A stretch of 64,000 nt of DNA, from NCBI RefSeq assembly GCF_001426405.1, contig NZ_LMEP01000012.1, positions 634,707-698,706 of the forward strand, written 5' to 3'. Shown one piece after another: positions 52,007-61,780 of the stretch. The notes under the pieces were generated by a model. That model saw only the letters and a list, made by a program, of their open reading frames with translations, was not told where the DNA came from and did not search any database. Each line of letters starts with the position of its first letter. Position 1 is the first letter of the stretch. The stretch comes from Streptomyces sp. Root1304. Lineage in GTDB: Bacteria > Actinomycetota > Actinomycetes > Streptomycetales > Streptomycetaceae. Made by a program: the position numbers and the translations under genes.

Positions 52007-54082
52007 ATGGCCCAGGAAGTACGCACGTCGCCGCCCGACGGCGGCGGCGCGCCCGTGCCGGGCGACGGGCAGAGCCACCGCACGGTCCTCGTCGCCATCG
52101 GCGCCCTGCTGCTCGGGATGCTGCTCGCCGCCCTCGACCAGACGATCGTGTCCACCGCCCTGCCGACCATCGTCAGCGAGCTCGGCGGCATGGAGCACCT
52201 GTCCTGGGTGGTCACCGCCTACATGCTGGCGTCCACGGCGGCCACCCCGCTCTGGGGCAAGCTCGGCGACCAGTACGGCCGCAAGAAGCTCTTCCAGGCG
52301 GCGATCGTCCTCTTCCTCATCGGCTCGGCCCTCTGCGGCATCGCCCAGAACATGCCGCAGCTCATCGCCTTCCGCGCCGTCCAGGGCCTCGGCGGCGGCG
52401 GTCTGATGGTCCTGTCGATGGCGATCGTCGGCGACCTCGTGTCACCCCGCGAACGCGGCAAGTACCAGGGGCTGTTCGGTGCCGTGTTCGGAGCCACCAG
52501 CGTTCTCGGCCCGCTGCTCGGCGGCCTCTTCACCCAGCACCTGTCCTGGCGCTGGGTGTTCTACATCAACCTGCCGATCGGTGTCGTCGCGCTCTTCGTG
52601 ATCGCCGCCGTGCTGCACATCCCGGTGCGCTCGACCCGGCACACCATCGACTACCTCGGCACCTTCCTCATCGCCTCGGTCGCCACCTGTCTGGTCCTCG
52701 TCGCCTCCCTCGGCGGCAGCACCTGGGCGTGGGGGTCGCCGCAGATCATCGGCCTCGCCGTCCTCGGAGCCGTACTCCTCGTCTGGTTCGTGTACGTGGA
52801 GCGGCGGGCCGCCGAGCCCGTCCTGCCGCTCAAGCTGTTCAGGATCAGGACCTTCAGCCTGGTCTCCGTCATCAGCTTCGTCGTCGGCTTCGCGATGTTC
52901 GGCGCCATGACCTATCTGCCGACCTTCCTCCAGGTCGTCCAGGGCGTCACCCCGACCATGTCCGGCGTCCACATGCTGCCGATGGTCGCCGGCATGCTGA
53001 TCACCTCCACGGCCTCCGGCCAGATCGTCTCCCGCACCGGCCGCTGGAAGGTCTTCCCCCTCGCCGGCACCGCCCTCACCGCCCTCGGACTGCTGCTCCT
53101 GCACAAGCTCACGGAGACCAGCTCGACCTGGGTGATGAGCGTCTGCTTCTTCGTCTTCGGCGCCGGACTCGGACTCGTCATGCAGGTCCTCGTCCTGGTC
53201 GTGCAGAACGCCGTCTCGTACGAGGACCTCGGCGTCGCCACCTCGGGCGCCACCTTCTTCCGCTCCATCGGGGCGTCCTTCGGTGTCGCCGTCTTCGGCA
53301 CCCTCTTCACCAGCCGGCTCACCGGCAAGCTCGGCGACGTCTTCGCCGACGCCACCGCCGCCGGACAGACCCTCCCGCCCGGCGTCGGCCCCGAGCAGGT
53401 CGCCGCCGACCCGCGCGCCATCGCCGCCCTCCCGGCTGAACTGCGCCCCTCCGTCCTGCACGCCTACGCCACCTCCATCACCGACGTCTTCCTGTACGCG
53501 GCGCCCGTCGTCCTCGTCGCCTTCGTCGTCGCCTGGTTCCTCAAGGAGGACAAGCTGCGCGCGTCCGTCACCGCGCCCGACACCAGCCAGACCCTGGCCT
53601 CCAACCCGGTCGAGCGTTCCTCGTACGACGAATGCGCCCGCGCGCTGTCCGTCCTCGGCTCCCGCGAGGGACGCAAGGCGGTCTACGAGAGGATCACCGC
53701 CCGCGCCGGGCTCGACCTGCTGCCCGCCGCGAGCTGGCTGCTGCTCCGCATCCGCCACCACGGCACCGTCGAGCCCGCCCGCCTCGCCGAGACCGTGCCC
53801 GTACCGCTGCGGGCCATCACGGAGGCCGCCCGGCAGGTGGAGGAACGGGGGCTGGTCGCCAGGGAAGGGCTCCAGCTGGTCCTCACCGAGGAGGGCCTCG
53901 GGGTGGCGACCCGGCTCGCGGCGGCCCGCGAGGAGTCGCTCGCCGAGCTGCTCGGCGACTGGTGGGGGCCGGACCGGCCGACCGACCTGGTGCGGCTGGT
54001 GGAACTGCTGACGGCCGAGATGAACGGCTCGGACGCGGAACGCCCCCACCCCCCGGAGCCGCCCCGCGACCACCGGGCCTGA
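52007..54082 (+). CDS. DHA2-type MFS exporter with C-terminal winged-helix domain
   Basis: A 691-residue protein. Residues 25-530 are a 14-helix drug exporter (GMLLAALDQTIVSTALPTI, motif A GKLGDQYGRKKLF, motif C in FGATSVLGPLLGGLFTQHL). After the last helix, residues 540-690 form a soluble domain with helix-turn-helix features (AASWLLLRIRHHGTVEPARL, VPLRAITEAARQVEERGLV, LVLTEEGLGVATRLAAAREE), similar to MarR-type domains. ATG 52007 is preceded by GGAGGAGACG. The fused domain might sense substrate or DNA; it is a known but uncharacterised layout in Streptomyces. Confidence 0.88.
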   Translation: MAQEVRTSPPDGGGAPVPGDGQSHRTVLVAIGALLLGMLLAALDQTIVSTALPTIVSELGGMEHLSWVVTAYMLASTAATPLWGKLGDQYGRKKLFQAAIVLFLIGSALCGIAQNMPQLIAFRAVQGLGGGGLMVLSMAIVGDLVSPRERGKYQGLFGAVFGATSVLGPLLGGLFTQHLSWRWVFYINLPIGVVALFVIAAVLHIPVRSTRHTIDYLGTFLIASVATCLVLVASLGGSTWAWGSPQIIGLAVLGAVLLVWFVYVERRAAEPVLPLKLFRIRTFSLVSVISFVVGFAMFGAMTYLPTFLQVVQGVTPTMSGVHMLPMVAGMLITSTASGQIVSRTGRWKVFPLAGTALTALGLLLLHKLTETSSTWVMSVCFFVFGAGLGLVMQVLVLVVQNAVSYEDLGVATSGATFFRSIGASFGVAVFGTLFTSRLTGKLGDVFADATAAGQTLPPGVGPEQVAADPRAIAALPAELRPSVLHAYATSITDVFLYAAPVVLVAFVVAWFLKEDKLRASVTAPDTSQTLASNPVERSSYDECARALSVLGSREGRKAVYERITARAGLDLLPAASWLLLRIRHHGTVEPARLAETVPVPLRAITEAARQVEERGLVAREGLQLVLTEEGLGVATRLAAAREESLAELLGDWWGPDRPTDLVRLVELLTAEMNGSDAERPHPPEPPRDHRA

Positions 54083-54134
54083 GCGGACCATGGGGCCTGG
54101 CCGGACCATGGGGCCTGAGCGGACCATGGGGCCG
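54081..54134. repeat. Three 18-bp tandem repeats after the MFS gene
   Basis: Units gagcggaccatggggcct (54081-54098), ggccggaccatggggcct (54099-54116) and a third ending in g (54117-54134), starting at the stop codon of the MFS gene. Confidence 0.8.
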
Positions 54135-54235
54135 GTTCGGGCCCAACTCCGGCGGCCCCGGCCCGCCATGACAGTCGCTCAGTACCCCTCAGTACGCTGT
54201 CCCCTTCAAGATCACGTCACAGGGGGACGGTCAGG

Positions 54236-54982
54236 ATGAACAGCGAAGAGCCACGTCACCACGGCGGTTACGGCGCTCCCGGCGGGCACGGCGGTTACGG
54301 CGGGCAGAGCGGATACGGCGTCCCCGCGCCGGCCGCCCCGCCGCGTCCGGCCTCGCACCGCGGGGCCTGGATCGGCGCGGGAGCCACGCTGGTGGCGGCG
54401 GTCATCGGCGTCGTCGGTACGTATCTGGTGAGCAACAACGGCAACGACAACAACGCGGGCAGCAACAGCAACAACAGCAGCAACAACAACGGCGCCGCGT
54501 CCGCACCGCCCGCCACGCAGACACCGTCCGCCCCACAGACCCCGGAGCCCTCGTCCTCCGCGTCCTCCTCGGCGGCGGCCCCGGCGACCCCCTCCGCCAA
54601 GCCGACCGGTGTCATCGGGTGGCAGGGCGCCCTGGCCATCGCGTACGCCGAGCCGAAGGACCTGGACGCGGCGCCGCCCGTCGAGTCCGAGATCAACGAG
54701 GACAACGACTTCTCCGTCTACCCCTTCGGCAGTCACATGCTGCGGCCCGAGCGCGGGGCCAAGGCGGTCGTGTGGGAGGACTCGGCGAAGGTGCCCTCGT
54801 ACGAGGACTGCGCGGGCGTCGTCGACACCCTCGGGACCGGGAAGGACATGAAGCTCAAGACGGGTCTGGTCGTCTGCGCGCGGACGAACGACGGCCGGCT
54901 CGCGCGGCTGACCGTCAAGGAACTGGACGGACAGGCCTCCGACACGAGCGGCACCTTCGACGTCGTCGTCTGGAGCAGCTGA
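54236..54982 (+). CDS. Membrane-anchored protein with Asn-rich spacer, unknown
   Basis: A 248-residue protein. A Gly/Tyr/His-rich cytoplasmic start (HGGYGAPGGHGGYGGQ) leads to one membrane helix (GAWIGAGATLVAAVIGVVGTYLV), an Asn-rich and then Ser/Thr/Pro spacer, and an extracytoplasmic domain of about 120 residues with two Cys (YEDCAGVV and LVVCARTND) and a beta-rich end. ATG 54236, about 10 bp after AGGGGGAC. Streptomyces have several such proteins; function unknown. Confidence 0.78.
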   Translation: MNSEEPRHHGGYGAPGGHGGYGGQSGYGVPAPAAPPRPASHRGAWIGAGATLVAAVIGVVGTYLVSNNGNDNNAGSNSNNSSNNNGAASAPPATQTPSAPQTPEPSSSASSSAAAPATPSAKPTGVIGWQGALAIAYAEPKDLDAAPPVESEINEDNDFSVYPFGSHMLRPERGAKAVVWEDSAKVPSYEDCAGVVDTLGTGKDMKLKTGLVVCARTNDGRLARLTVKELDGQASDTSGTFDVVVWSS

Positions 54983-54997
54983 CCCCGGGCTGGGGCG

Positions 54998-55474
54998 TCA
55001 GAGGTCCTTGCCGTACCAGATGTCCATGTACGGGCCCGTGCAGTACGCCGGGATCTCCGCGTAGCCGTGCCGTGTGTACAGGGCGCGCGCCTCGACCAGG
55101 TCCAGGCGCGTGTTGAGGACCATCCGGCGGGCGCCGAGCGCGCGGGCCTCGTCCTCCAGGGCGGCGAGCAGCGCGCCCGCCCCGCCCAGGCCCCGGAAGG
55201 CGTGGCGCAGGAACACCCGGGTCAGCTCGGCGCGCTCCGTGTCGAGGAGCAGGACCCCGCCGCAGCCGGCCGCCTTGCCGTCGTACCGGGCGACCAGGAA
55301 CCGGCCGGTCGGCGGGGTCAGCAGCTCGACCCCGTCGCCGGTGAGCCCCTCGTCGATCTCGGCCTCGGTCGCGGGCCGCTTCCAGTAGCGGCTGGCGACA
55401 TCGTCGTAGTAGTCGCGGCGCAGGGCGGTGGCGTCCGGGGTGCCGACGTGCTCGGGGGAGAAGATCCAGGTCAT
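54998..55474 (-). CDS. GNAT-family N-acetyltransferase
   Basis: A 158-residue acetyltransferase. The acetyl-CoA-binding motif is the loop ELTRVFLRHAFRGLGGAGALLAALEDEARALGA (Arg/Gly pattern at HAFRGLGGAGALL), followed by RMVLNTRLDLVEARALYTRHGY. Substrate unknown. ATG 55474 and ATG 55483 are three codons apart and neither has a Shine-Dalgarno; I use the first to begin MTWIFSPEH. Convergent with the Asn-rich protein gene, 15 bp apart. Confidence 0.9.
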   Translation of the reverse strand: MTWIFSPEHVGTPDATALRRDYYDDVASRYWKRPATEAEIDEGLTGDGVELLTPPTGRFLVARYDGKAAGCGGVLLLDTERAELTRVFLRHAFRGLGGAGALLAALEDEARALGARRMVLNTRLDLVEARALYTRHGYAEIPAYCTGPYMDIWYGKDL

Positions 55475-55571
55475 GCGCGCCATTCTGCGGCGCGCACGCC
55501 CCGGCGCGCAGCCGGGTTTCGCCCCGGCCGCCGGCCGCCGGTCCTCCCCGGACGGCCCCGCCCTTCCCGCC

Positions 55572-55901
55572 TCAGTTCTTCGGGGACGCCTGCTGGACGA
55601 CCTCGAAGGACCACAGCGTGGAGCCGGACGCGGCGGGCTTCGGCCGCTCGCCGCCGCCCTCGCCGCCGCCCTGGTGGGCGGCCTTCATGGAGCCGTTCAT
55701 CCAGTTCTGGAAGTCCTCCTCGCTGCGCCAGCGGGTGTAGACCAGGTACTGGTCGGTGCCCTCCAGGGGCCGCAGCAGCTCGAACCACTCGAATCCGTCG
55801 GAGCCCTCCACGGACCCGGCGCGGGACGCGAAGCGCTGCTCCAGCACCTCACGCTGCTCGGCCGGCACGGTCAGGACGTTGATCTTCACGACACTGGGCA
55901 C
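55572..55901 (-). CDS. Antibiotic biosynthesis monooxygenase (ABM) family protein
   Basis: A 109-residue protein of the ABM fold (dimeric alpha-beta barrel). Family features are VKINVLTVPAEQREVLEQRF, GFEWFELLRPLEGTDQYLVYTRWRSEEDFQNWM. A Gly/Glu-rich loop (HQGGGEGGGERPKP) follows, then LWSFEVV. It may be a heme-degrading or quinol-oxidising enzyme of the IsdG type; the substrate cannot be told. GTG 55901 follows GAGG at six bases; the longer frame upstream lacks a site. Confidence 0.86.
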   Translation of the reverse strand: MPSVVKINVLTVPAEQREVLEQRFASRAGSVEGSDGFEWFELLRPLEGTDQYLVYTRWRSEEDFQNWMNGSMKAAHQGGGEGGGERPKPAASGSTLWSFEVVQQASPKN

Positions 55902-56074
55902 AGGACACCTCGTCACAAGCACGCGCCGGGCGCTGCGCCCGGCCTTGATCACGTACGTACCCGCAGTCTCCTACACCGGCCCGTCGGGACGGCGTGAAGG
56001 TGGCGCGGGCCGGGTGTCGGCAGCGGTGTGTAGGGTCACGTCATTCGATGATCATCAGGTGATCAGGGGGATCC

Positions 56075-56611
56075 ATGTTCCTGTCCGAGTCCGGTTCCGG
56101 CCGCATGCCCGCGGTGCGGGGCGCGGCCGTCGCCGTCCTGCTGCTCGGGGCGCTCAGCGTCTCCTGCGGGGGGCCCGCGAAGAGCGACGACCGGCCGGGC
56201 GGCGGCCCCACGACGACGGCCGCCGCCGACGCCGCCGCGAACCCCGGGACCGATGCCGCCGCGAACCCCGGGGCCGATGCCGATGCCGACGCCGACGCCG
56301 AGCCGGTCAGCCGGGTCCGTGACGCCTTCGCGGGGCTTCAGGCGACCCTGGACGACTCGTGCACCCCGGGCGACTGCGCGTACTTCCTCGGCAGGGTCGA
56401 CGACGAACTCCACCGTCTCGACCGGGCCATGAAGGCGGACCCCAAGGGCCCCGGGCACTTCCCCGAGCCGATCGCGCTGATCGCGGAGCTCGACAAGAAG
56501 CTCGGCGGTGACTCGTCCTTCGAGAACCTGAAGAAGCACCAGACCCTGCTGCTCGGCACCCGGGACGACATCAACACCTGGATGCAGGGCCACCCCGACG
56601 ACTACCGCTGA
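56075..56611 (+). CDS. Lipoprotein with Asp/Ala repeat linker, unknown
   Basis: A 178-residue exported protein. Signal peptide ends in the lipobox LSVSC. A disordered linker follows with two copies of DAAANPG and an ADADADADA run encoded by gccgatgcc-type hexamer repeats, then a helical domain (VRDAFAGLQATLDDSCTPGDCAYFL with a Cys pair, and ELDKKLGGDSSFENLKKHQ). ATG 56075 follows GGGGG at four bases. No known family is recognised. Confidence 0.8.
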   Translation: MFLSESGSGRMPAVRGAAVAVLLLGALSVSCGGPAKSDDRPGGGPTTTAAADAAANPGTDAAANPGADADADADAEPVSRVRDAFAGLQATLDDSCTPGDCAYFLGRVDDELHRLDRAMKADPKGPGHFPEPIALIAELDKKLGGDSSFENLKKHQTLLLGTRDDINTWMQGHPDDYR

Positions 56612-56663
56612 CCCGGCCGGGGCCCGCGGCAGCCGTCACCGGTGGCCGCCGGCCCCGTCGGCG

Positions 56664-57344
56664 TCAGTCCGTCACGCGGGCGATCAGCAGGCCGTCGTAG
56701 CCCTTCGTTCCGACCGTCTGGAGGGCCGTCGCCTCCAGCCGGGGTTCGCGGGCCACGAGTTCGAAGAGTTCGCGGGTGCCGGTGATCGCCGGGTCGTCCG
56801 GGTGCGGGGTGGTGATCCGGCCCCCGCGTACGACGTTGTCGACGACGATCACCGTGCCGGGGCGGGACAGCTTGAGCGCCCACTCCACATAGCGCGGGTT
56901 GTTGACCTTGTCGGCGTCGATGAAGACCAGGTCGAAGGGGCCCGCGCCCTCCGCCTCCAGCTCCGGCAGGCTGTCGAGGGCCGCGCCGGTGCGGACCTCG
57001 ACGCGCTTGTCCAGGCCGGCGCGCGCGATGTTCGCGCGGGCCACGGCCGCGTGCGCCGGGTCGTACTCCAGGGTGATCAGCCGGCCGTCGGCCGGCAGCG
57101 CGCGGGCCAGCCAGATCGTGCTGTAGCCGCCGAGGGTGCCGATCTCCAGGATGTTCCGGGCGCCCTGGGTCAGCGCGAGCAGATGGAGCAGCTTGCCCTG
57201 GTTGGGTGCCACGGCGATCTCGGGCAGCCCCGCCGCCGCGGAGTCGGCGAGCGCGGCGGCGAGCACCTCGTCACCGGGGGCGATCGTCCCGGCGAAGTAG
57301 TCGTCGACCTCGGTCCATCGGGGGTCCGGCTGAGAGTTCGTCAT
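56664..57344 (-). CDS. SAM-dependent O-methyltransferase (COMT-like)
   Basis: A 226-residue enzyme of the caffeoyl-CoA/catechol O-methyltransferase family. Motif I is ILEIGTLGGYSTIWLA; ITLEYDPAHAAVARANI and FDLVFIDADKVNNPRYVEWAL supply SAM and metal contacts, and VIVVDNVVRGG is typical. ATG 57344 overlaps the stop of the upstream DUF2330 gene (ATGA), so it is co-translated with it. Substrate unknown. Confidence 0.92.
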   Translation of the reverse strand: MTNSQPDPRWTEVDDYFAGTIAPGDEVLAAALADSAAAGLPEIAVAPNQGKLLHLLALTQGARNILEIGTLGGYSTIWLARALPADGRLITLEYDPAHAAVARANIARAGLDKRVEVRTGAALDSLPELEAEGAGPFDLVFIDADKVNNPRYVEWALKLSRPGTVIVVDNVVRGGRITTPHPDDPAITGTRELFELVAREPRLEATALQTVGTKGYDGLLIARVTD

Positions 57345-58486
57345 GCGGACGAACGTACACCGGCGTCGGAGCCGGACGGGGTCCCCGCGCGGCGTCGCCC
57401 CGCCCGTACCGCCAGGAGCGCCGCCACCACCGCGAGCAGCACCCCGCCGCCGACCGTGAGCAGCCAGACGGGGATGCCGCCGGCCACGGTCAGCAGCCGG
57501 TCGGTGTACTCGACCCGGCGGTACGGGGTGTCCGCGACGGTCCGCAGGTGGTGGTCGTCGTCGATGCGCTCCGGGTGCGGGAACTCCTGCTCCAGGACGG
57601 TCAGTCGGACCGGCCGGTCCCCGGCGAGCGCGGCGACGGCGCCCTCGGGGCGCTCGATCCGGCCGGCGAAGGTGACCTCGGGGCGGTCGCCGCCGATGGG
57701 GGAGCGGGGCTCCATCCGGTGCTCGGCCAGGACGTAGAGGCCGAGGGTCTGCCGGGTGCTCGCGAGACGGGAGAGCCGCATGGGGTAGACGAGTTCGGGG
57801 GAGGCGAAGGTGATGCGGAGCGGGGTGAGTTCGCCGTGGAGGACGGCTCCCTTCTCCTGGGGAGCGAGCCGCACCGCGACGTACTCCCACTTCCGGTCCA
57901 CGTACGGCTGGAGGGCGCCGGTCAGCCGTTCGGGCAGCTCGAATCCGTTGGCGCGCAGCCAGTCGCCGAGGGCCCCGGGGTCGGTGGCGGTCAGCCGGGC
58001 CACGTCGAAGGGGCCGAGCCGCTCGCGGCCGACGACGCCGACGCCGGGGGCCGCGCCGGGCGCCGGGGCCCCCGCTCCGTCCCCGCGGTCCCGGGTGAGG
58101 GGCCACTCGCCCACGCGCGGCCAGAAGTGGAAGCGGTCGCGCTGCTCGGGCTCGGCGAGCCGGTCGAGCGCGTCGAAGAGCCCGGGGTCGCCGAGGGTGA
58201 CCCCCGCGCGGCTCGGTACGGGCATGATCCAGGCGGCGTGCTCGGCGTTGCCGTGGACGTTGAAGCGCATGACGACGGTCTCGGCGCGGCCGTCCCAGCG
58301 GACGGCCGACTCCTCCCGGTCGACGCCGATGCGCTGGTCCTTCGACGGGATCATCGCGCCGCAGCCGCAGGCGTACGCCGGCGCGACGAGCGAGCCGAGC
58401 TGGAGCGCGAGCAGCGCGACGAGGACGGCGAGGACGCGGTGCGCCCGCGCCCCCGGTGTACGTGTGATTCGTTGTGTCCCCCGCAT
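57341..58486 (-). CDS. DUF2330 membrane-anchored protein
   Basis: A 381-residue exported protein: signal (VLAVLVALLALQLGSLVAP), mature start ACGCGAMIPS with the Cys pair typical of DUF2330, long beta-rich domain (ETVVMRFNVHGNAEHAAWIMPVP, ITFASPELVYPMRLSRLA) and a C-terminal membrane helix (IPVWLLTVGGGVLLAVVAALLAV). Lies on the outer face of the membrane; function unknown. ATG 58486 sits in the centre of a 14-bp palindrome and no ribosome-binding site is visible. Confidence 0.88.
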   Translation of the reverse strand: MRGTQRITRTPGARAHRVLAVLVALLALQLGSLVAPAYACGCGAMIPSKDQRIGVDREESAVRWDGRAETVVMRFNVHGNAEHAAWIMPVPSRAGVTLGDPGLFDALDRLAEPEQRDRFHFWPRVGEWPLTRDRGDGAGAPAPGAAPGVGVVGRERLGPFDVARLTATDPGALGDWLRANGFELPERLTGALQPYVDRKWEYVAVRLAPQEKGAVLHGELTPLRITFASPELVYPMRLSRLASTRQTLGLYVLAEHRMEPRSPIGGDRPEVTFAGRIERPEGAVAALAGDRPVRLTVLEQEFPHPERIDDDHHLRTVADTPYRRVEYTDRLLTVAGGIPVWLLTVGGGVLLAVVAALLAVRAGRRRAGTPSGSDAGVRSSA

Positions 58487-58492
58487 GCGGGG
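58479..58492. promoter_or_regulatory. 14-bp palindrome spanning the DUF2330 start codon
   Basis: CCCCGCATGCGGGG, perfect, with GTCCC and GGGAC a little further out. It contains the ATG of the DUF2330 gene and would hide it in an mRNA hairpin. Confidence 0.6.
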
Positions 58493-58592
58493 TGGGACGT
58501 GACCGGTGATGATCCGGTTCCGTCCCACCCGGCGGGGATCGGTGCGGGCGGGTCGACGGTCGGGTCGACGGTCCAGGGGGTTTGGACGTCCC

Positions 58593-59840
58593 TCACCCCG
58601 AGGCGCGGACCCGGAGTTCCTTCACGCCGTTGAGCCAGGCCGCCCGCAGCCGGCGGGGTTCGCCCACCAGGGTGAGGTCGGGCAGGGCGTCCGCGAGGGC
58701 GTTGAAGATCAGGTCGATCTCCTTGATCGCGAGGGACTTCCCCAGGCAGAAGTGGGGTCCGCCGCCCCCGAAGCCCAGGTGGGGGTTGGGGTCGCGGGTG
58801 ATGTCGAAGCGTTCGGGGTCGGTGAAGACCTCGGGGTCGTTGTTGGCGGAGGAGTAGAACAGGCCGACCCGGTCGCCCTTGCGGATCTGCTGCCCGCCGA
58901 GCTCGGTGTCCTGGGTCGCGGTCCGCTGGAAGGAGACCACGGGGGTCGCCCAGCGCACGATCTCCTCGGCGGTGGTCGCGGGGCGTTCCCGCTTGAAGAG
59001 TTCCCACTGGTCGGGGTGGGTGAGGAAGGCGTGCATGCCGTGGCTGATGGCGTTGCGGGTGGTCTCGTTGCCCGCGACGGCGAGCAACAGGACGAAGAAG
59101 CCGAACTCGTCGGAGGAGAGGTTGCCCTGCCCCTCGGCCGCGACGAGCTGGCTGACGATGTCGGCGGCGGGGCAGGCCTTGCGGTCGGCGGCCATGTTCA
59201 TCGCGTAACCGATGAGCTCCATGGCGGCCTCGACGCCGACCTCCTCGGTGATGGCGTACTCGGGGTCGTCGTACGCGATCATCTTGTTCGACCAGTCGAA
59301 GATCCGCGAGCGGTCCTCCTGGGGGACGCCGATGAGTTCGGCGATGGCCTGGAGGGGGAGCTCGACGGCGACCCGGGTCACGAAGTCGAAGGTGCCGTCG
59401 GAGTCGGCGCTCCGCCGGGCCTCCTCGGCGATGGCGCGGGCCCGGTCGCCGAGGGTCGTCTCCAGGGTGCGGATCGCCCGGGGGGTGAAGCCGCGCTGGA
59501 CGATCTGGCGGACCCGGGTGTGCTCGGGCGGGTCCATGTTGAGCATGATCATCTTCTGGACGTCGATCTGCTCCCGCTGGATGTTCCCGTTGAAGCGGAT
59601 CACGGCCGTGTTGAGGTTCGAGGAGAACAGCTCCGGGTGCGTGGACACGTACTTGACGTCCGCGTGACGCGTGACGGCCCAGTACCCCTCGTCCTCGAAA
59701 CCCGTGATGCCGGCCGGCTGCGGGCACCACCACACGGGCGCCGTCTGCCGCAGTTCGGCGAACTCCGGGAAGGGGACGCGGTCGCTGAGCAGATCGGGAT
59801 CGGTGGCGTCGAACCCTTCGGGGAGATGGGGGCAGGGCAT
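58593..59840 (-). CDS. CYP125-like cytochrome P450 (steroid C26/27 oxidation type)
   Basis: A 415-residue soluble P450. Family marks are AGNETTRNAISHGM (I-helix), the ExxR pair in EIVRWATPV, and the heme-binding loop GFGGGGPHFCLGKSLA (Cys ligand). Long stretches (ELPLQAIAELIGVPQEDRS, SSDEFGFFVLLLAVAGNETT, RAAWLNGVKEL) match CYP125 of Mycobacterium tuberculosis as I remember it, which oxidises the cholesterol side-chain terminus. ATG 59840 follows GGAG at ten bases. Divergent from the FadA5-like thiolase, as in M. tuberculosis. Ferredoxin partner not in view. Confidence 0.88.
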   Translation of the reverse strand: MPCPHLPEGFDATDPDLLSDRVPFPEFAELRQTAPVWWCPQPAGITGFEDEGYWAVTRHADVKYVSTHPELFSSNLNTAVIRFNGNIQREQIDVQKMIMLNMDPPEHTRVRQIVQRGFTPRAIRTLETTLGDRARAIAEEARRSADSDGTFDFVTRVAVELPLQAIAELIGVPQEDRSRIFDWSNKMIAYDDPEYAITEEVGVEAAMELIGYAMNMAADRKACPAADIVSQLVAAEGQGNLSSDEFGFFVLLLAVAGNETTRNAISHGMHAFLTHPDQWELFKRERPATTAEEIVRWATPVVSFQRTATQDTELGGQQIRKGDRVGLFYSSANNDPEVFTDPERFDITRDPNPHLGFGGGGPHFCLGKSLAIKEIDLIFNALADALPDLTLVGEPRRLRAAWLNGVKELRVRASG

Positions 59841-59890
59841 CGGCAACACACTCCACATCTGATGGACCGTCAGGTGTTGTCGGAAAAGTT

Positions 59891-59904
59891 AGTAACGAGT
59901 TCTA
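59891..59904. promoter_or_regulatory. KstR-like operator candidate, site A
   Basis: agtAACgaGTTctA fits the published KstR consensus tnnAACnnGTTnnA with the central AACnnGTT intact and one mismatch at the first position. It lies 51 bp upstream of the P450 start. Confidence 0.45.
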
Positions 59905-59984
59905 CAAGTGGCAAGGGGCGGAACGGGAACTGTTGCCTCCCGGACCCTTGCGTACCCGCGGTAGCAGTCATAAGACTGCACTCA

Positions 59985-60006
59985 GAACTAGAACGCGTAC
60001 TAGTTC
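59985..60006. promoter_or_regulatory. KstR-like operator candidate, site B
   Basis: A 22-bp near-perfect palindrome with arms GAACTAG and CTAGTTC; the inner 14-mer TAGAACgcGTACTA fits the KstR consensus with one mismatch. It lies 63 bp upstream of the thiolase start. Confidence 0.5.
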
Positions 60007-60014
60007 CCCCGTGA

Positions 60015-61238
<1,224 letters not shown>

Positions 61239-61287
61239 CGGCCGCGGCCCTCCGGGGTTCCGGCGGTCGTGGGCGGAAAAACGCCGC

Positions 61288-61320
61288 AGGCCCCGCCCTC
61301 CCTGACGGGAGGCGGGGCCT
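61288..61320. terminator. Bidirectional terminator between thiolase and SLT genes
   Basis: Stem AGGCCCCGCC/GGCGGGGCCT plus TCCC/GGGA with one bulged C and a TGAC loop; it serves convergent genes on both sides. Confidence 0.8.
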
Positions 61321-61347
61321 TGCGGGTGCGCGGTGCGGCGGTGACTC

Positions 61348-61749
61348 CTAGTACCAGCCGTTGGCCTGCCAGAACGCCCAGGCGGCGTTCGGGGAGCCGT
61401 AGCGCTCGTTCATGTAGTTGAGACCCCACTTGATCTGGGTGGCGGGGTTCGTCTTCCAGTCGGAACCGGCCGAGGACATCTTCGAGGCCGGAAGGGCCTG
61501 GACGAGGCCGTAGGCGCCGCTGGAGGAGTTGGTGGCCTTGTGGTTCCAGCCGGACTCGTGGGACACGATCTTGCTGAAGGACTGGTACTGCGAGGCGGGG
61601 ACGATCTGCCGGGCGATGTCCTGCGGGCTGGCGGCCGAGGCGGCGCCCGTCGTGCCCAGCACCGCACCCGACGCGCCGAGCAGCACGGCTGCGGAGGCGG
61701 CGATGGACTTCTTGCGGGCGGCGACACGAGTGGTGATCGAGCGGATCAA
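61348..61749 (-). CDS. Secreted SLT-domain lytic transglycosylase, TTG start
   Basis: A 133-residue peptidoglycan hydrolase. Signal peptide (KKSIAASAAVLLGASGAVLG) ending near AASAA, then a compact SLT domain with catalytic Glu65 in SHESGWNHKATN and the SSGAYGLVQALP and NPATQIKWGLNYM motifs; ends at the NGWY typical of small Streptomyces members. The only available start is TTG 61749: an in-frame TAG lies four codons upstream and no ATG or GTG follows before the signal core. The gene is preceded by a structured leader. Confidence 0.9.
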   Translation of the reverse strand: MIRSITTRVAARKKSIAASAAVLLGASGAVLGTTGAASAASPQDIARQIVPASQYQSFSKIVSHESGWNHKATNSSSGAYGLVQALPASKMSSAGSDWKTNPATQIKWGLNYMNERYGSPNAAWAFWQANGWY

Positions 61750-61780
61750 GGTTTCTGCCTAACTTCGGGGACAAGGGGTG

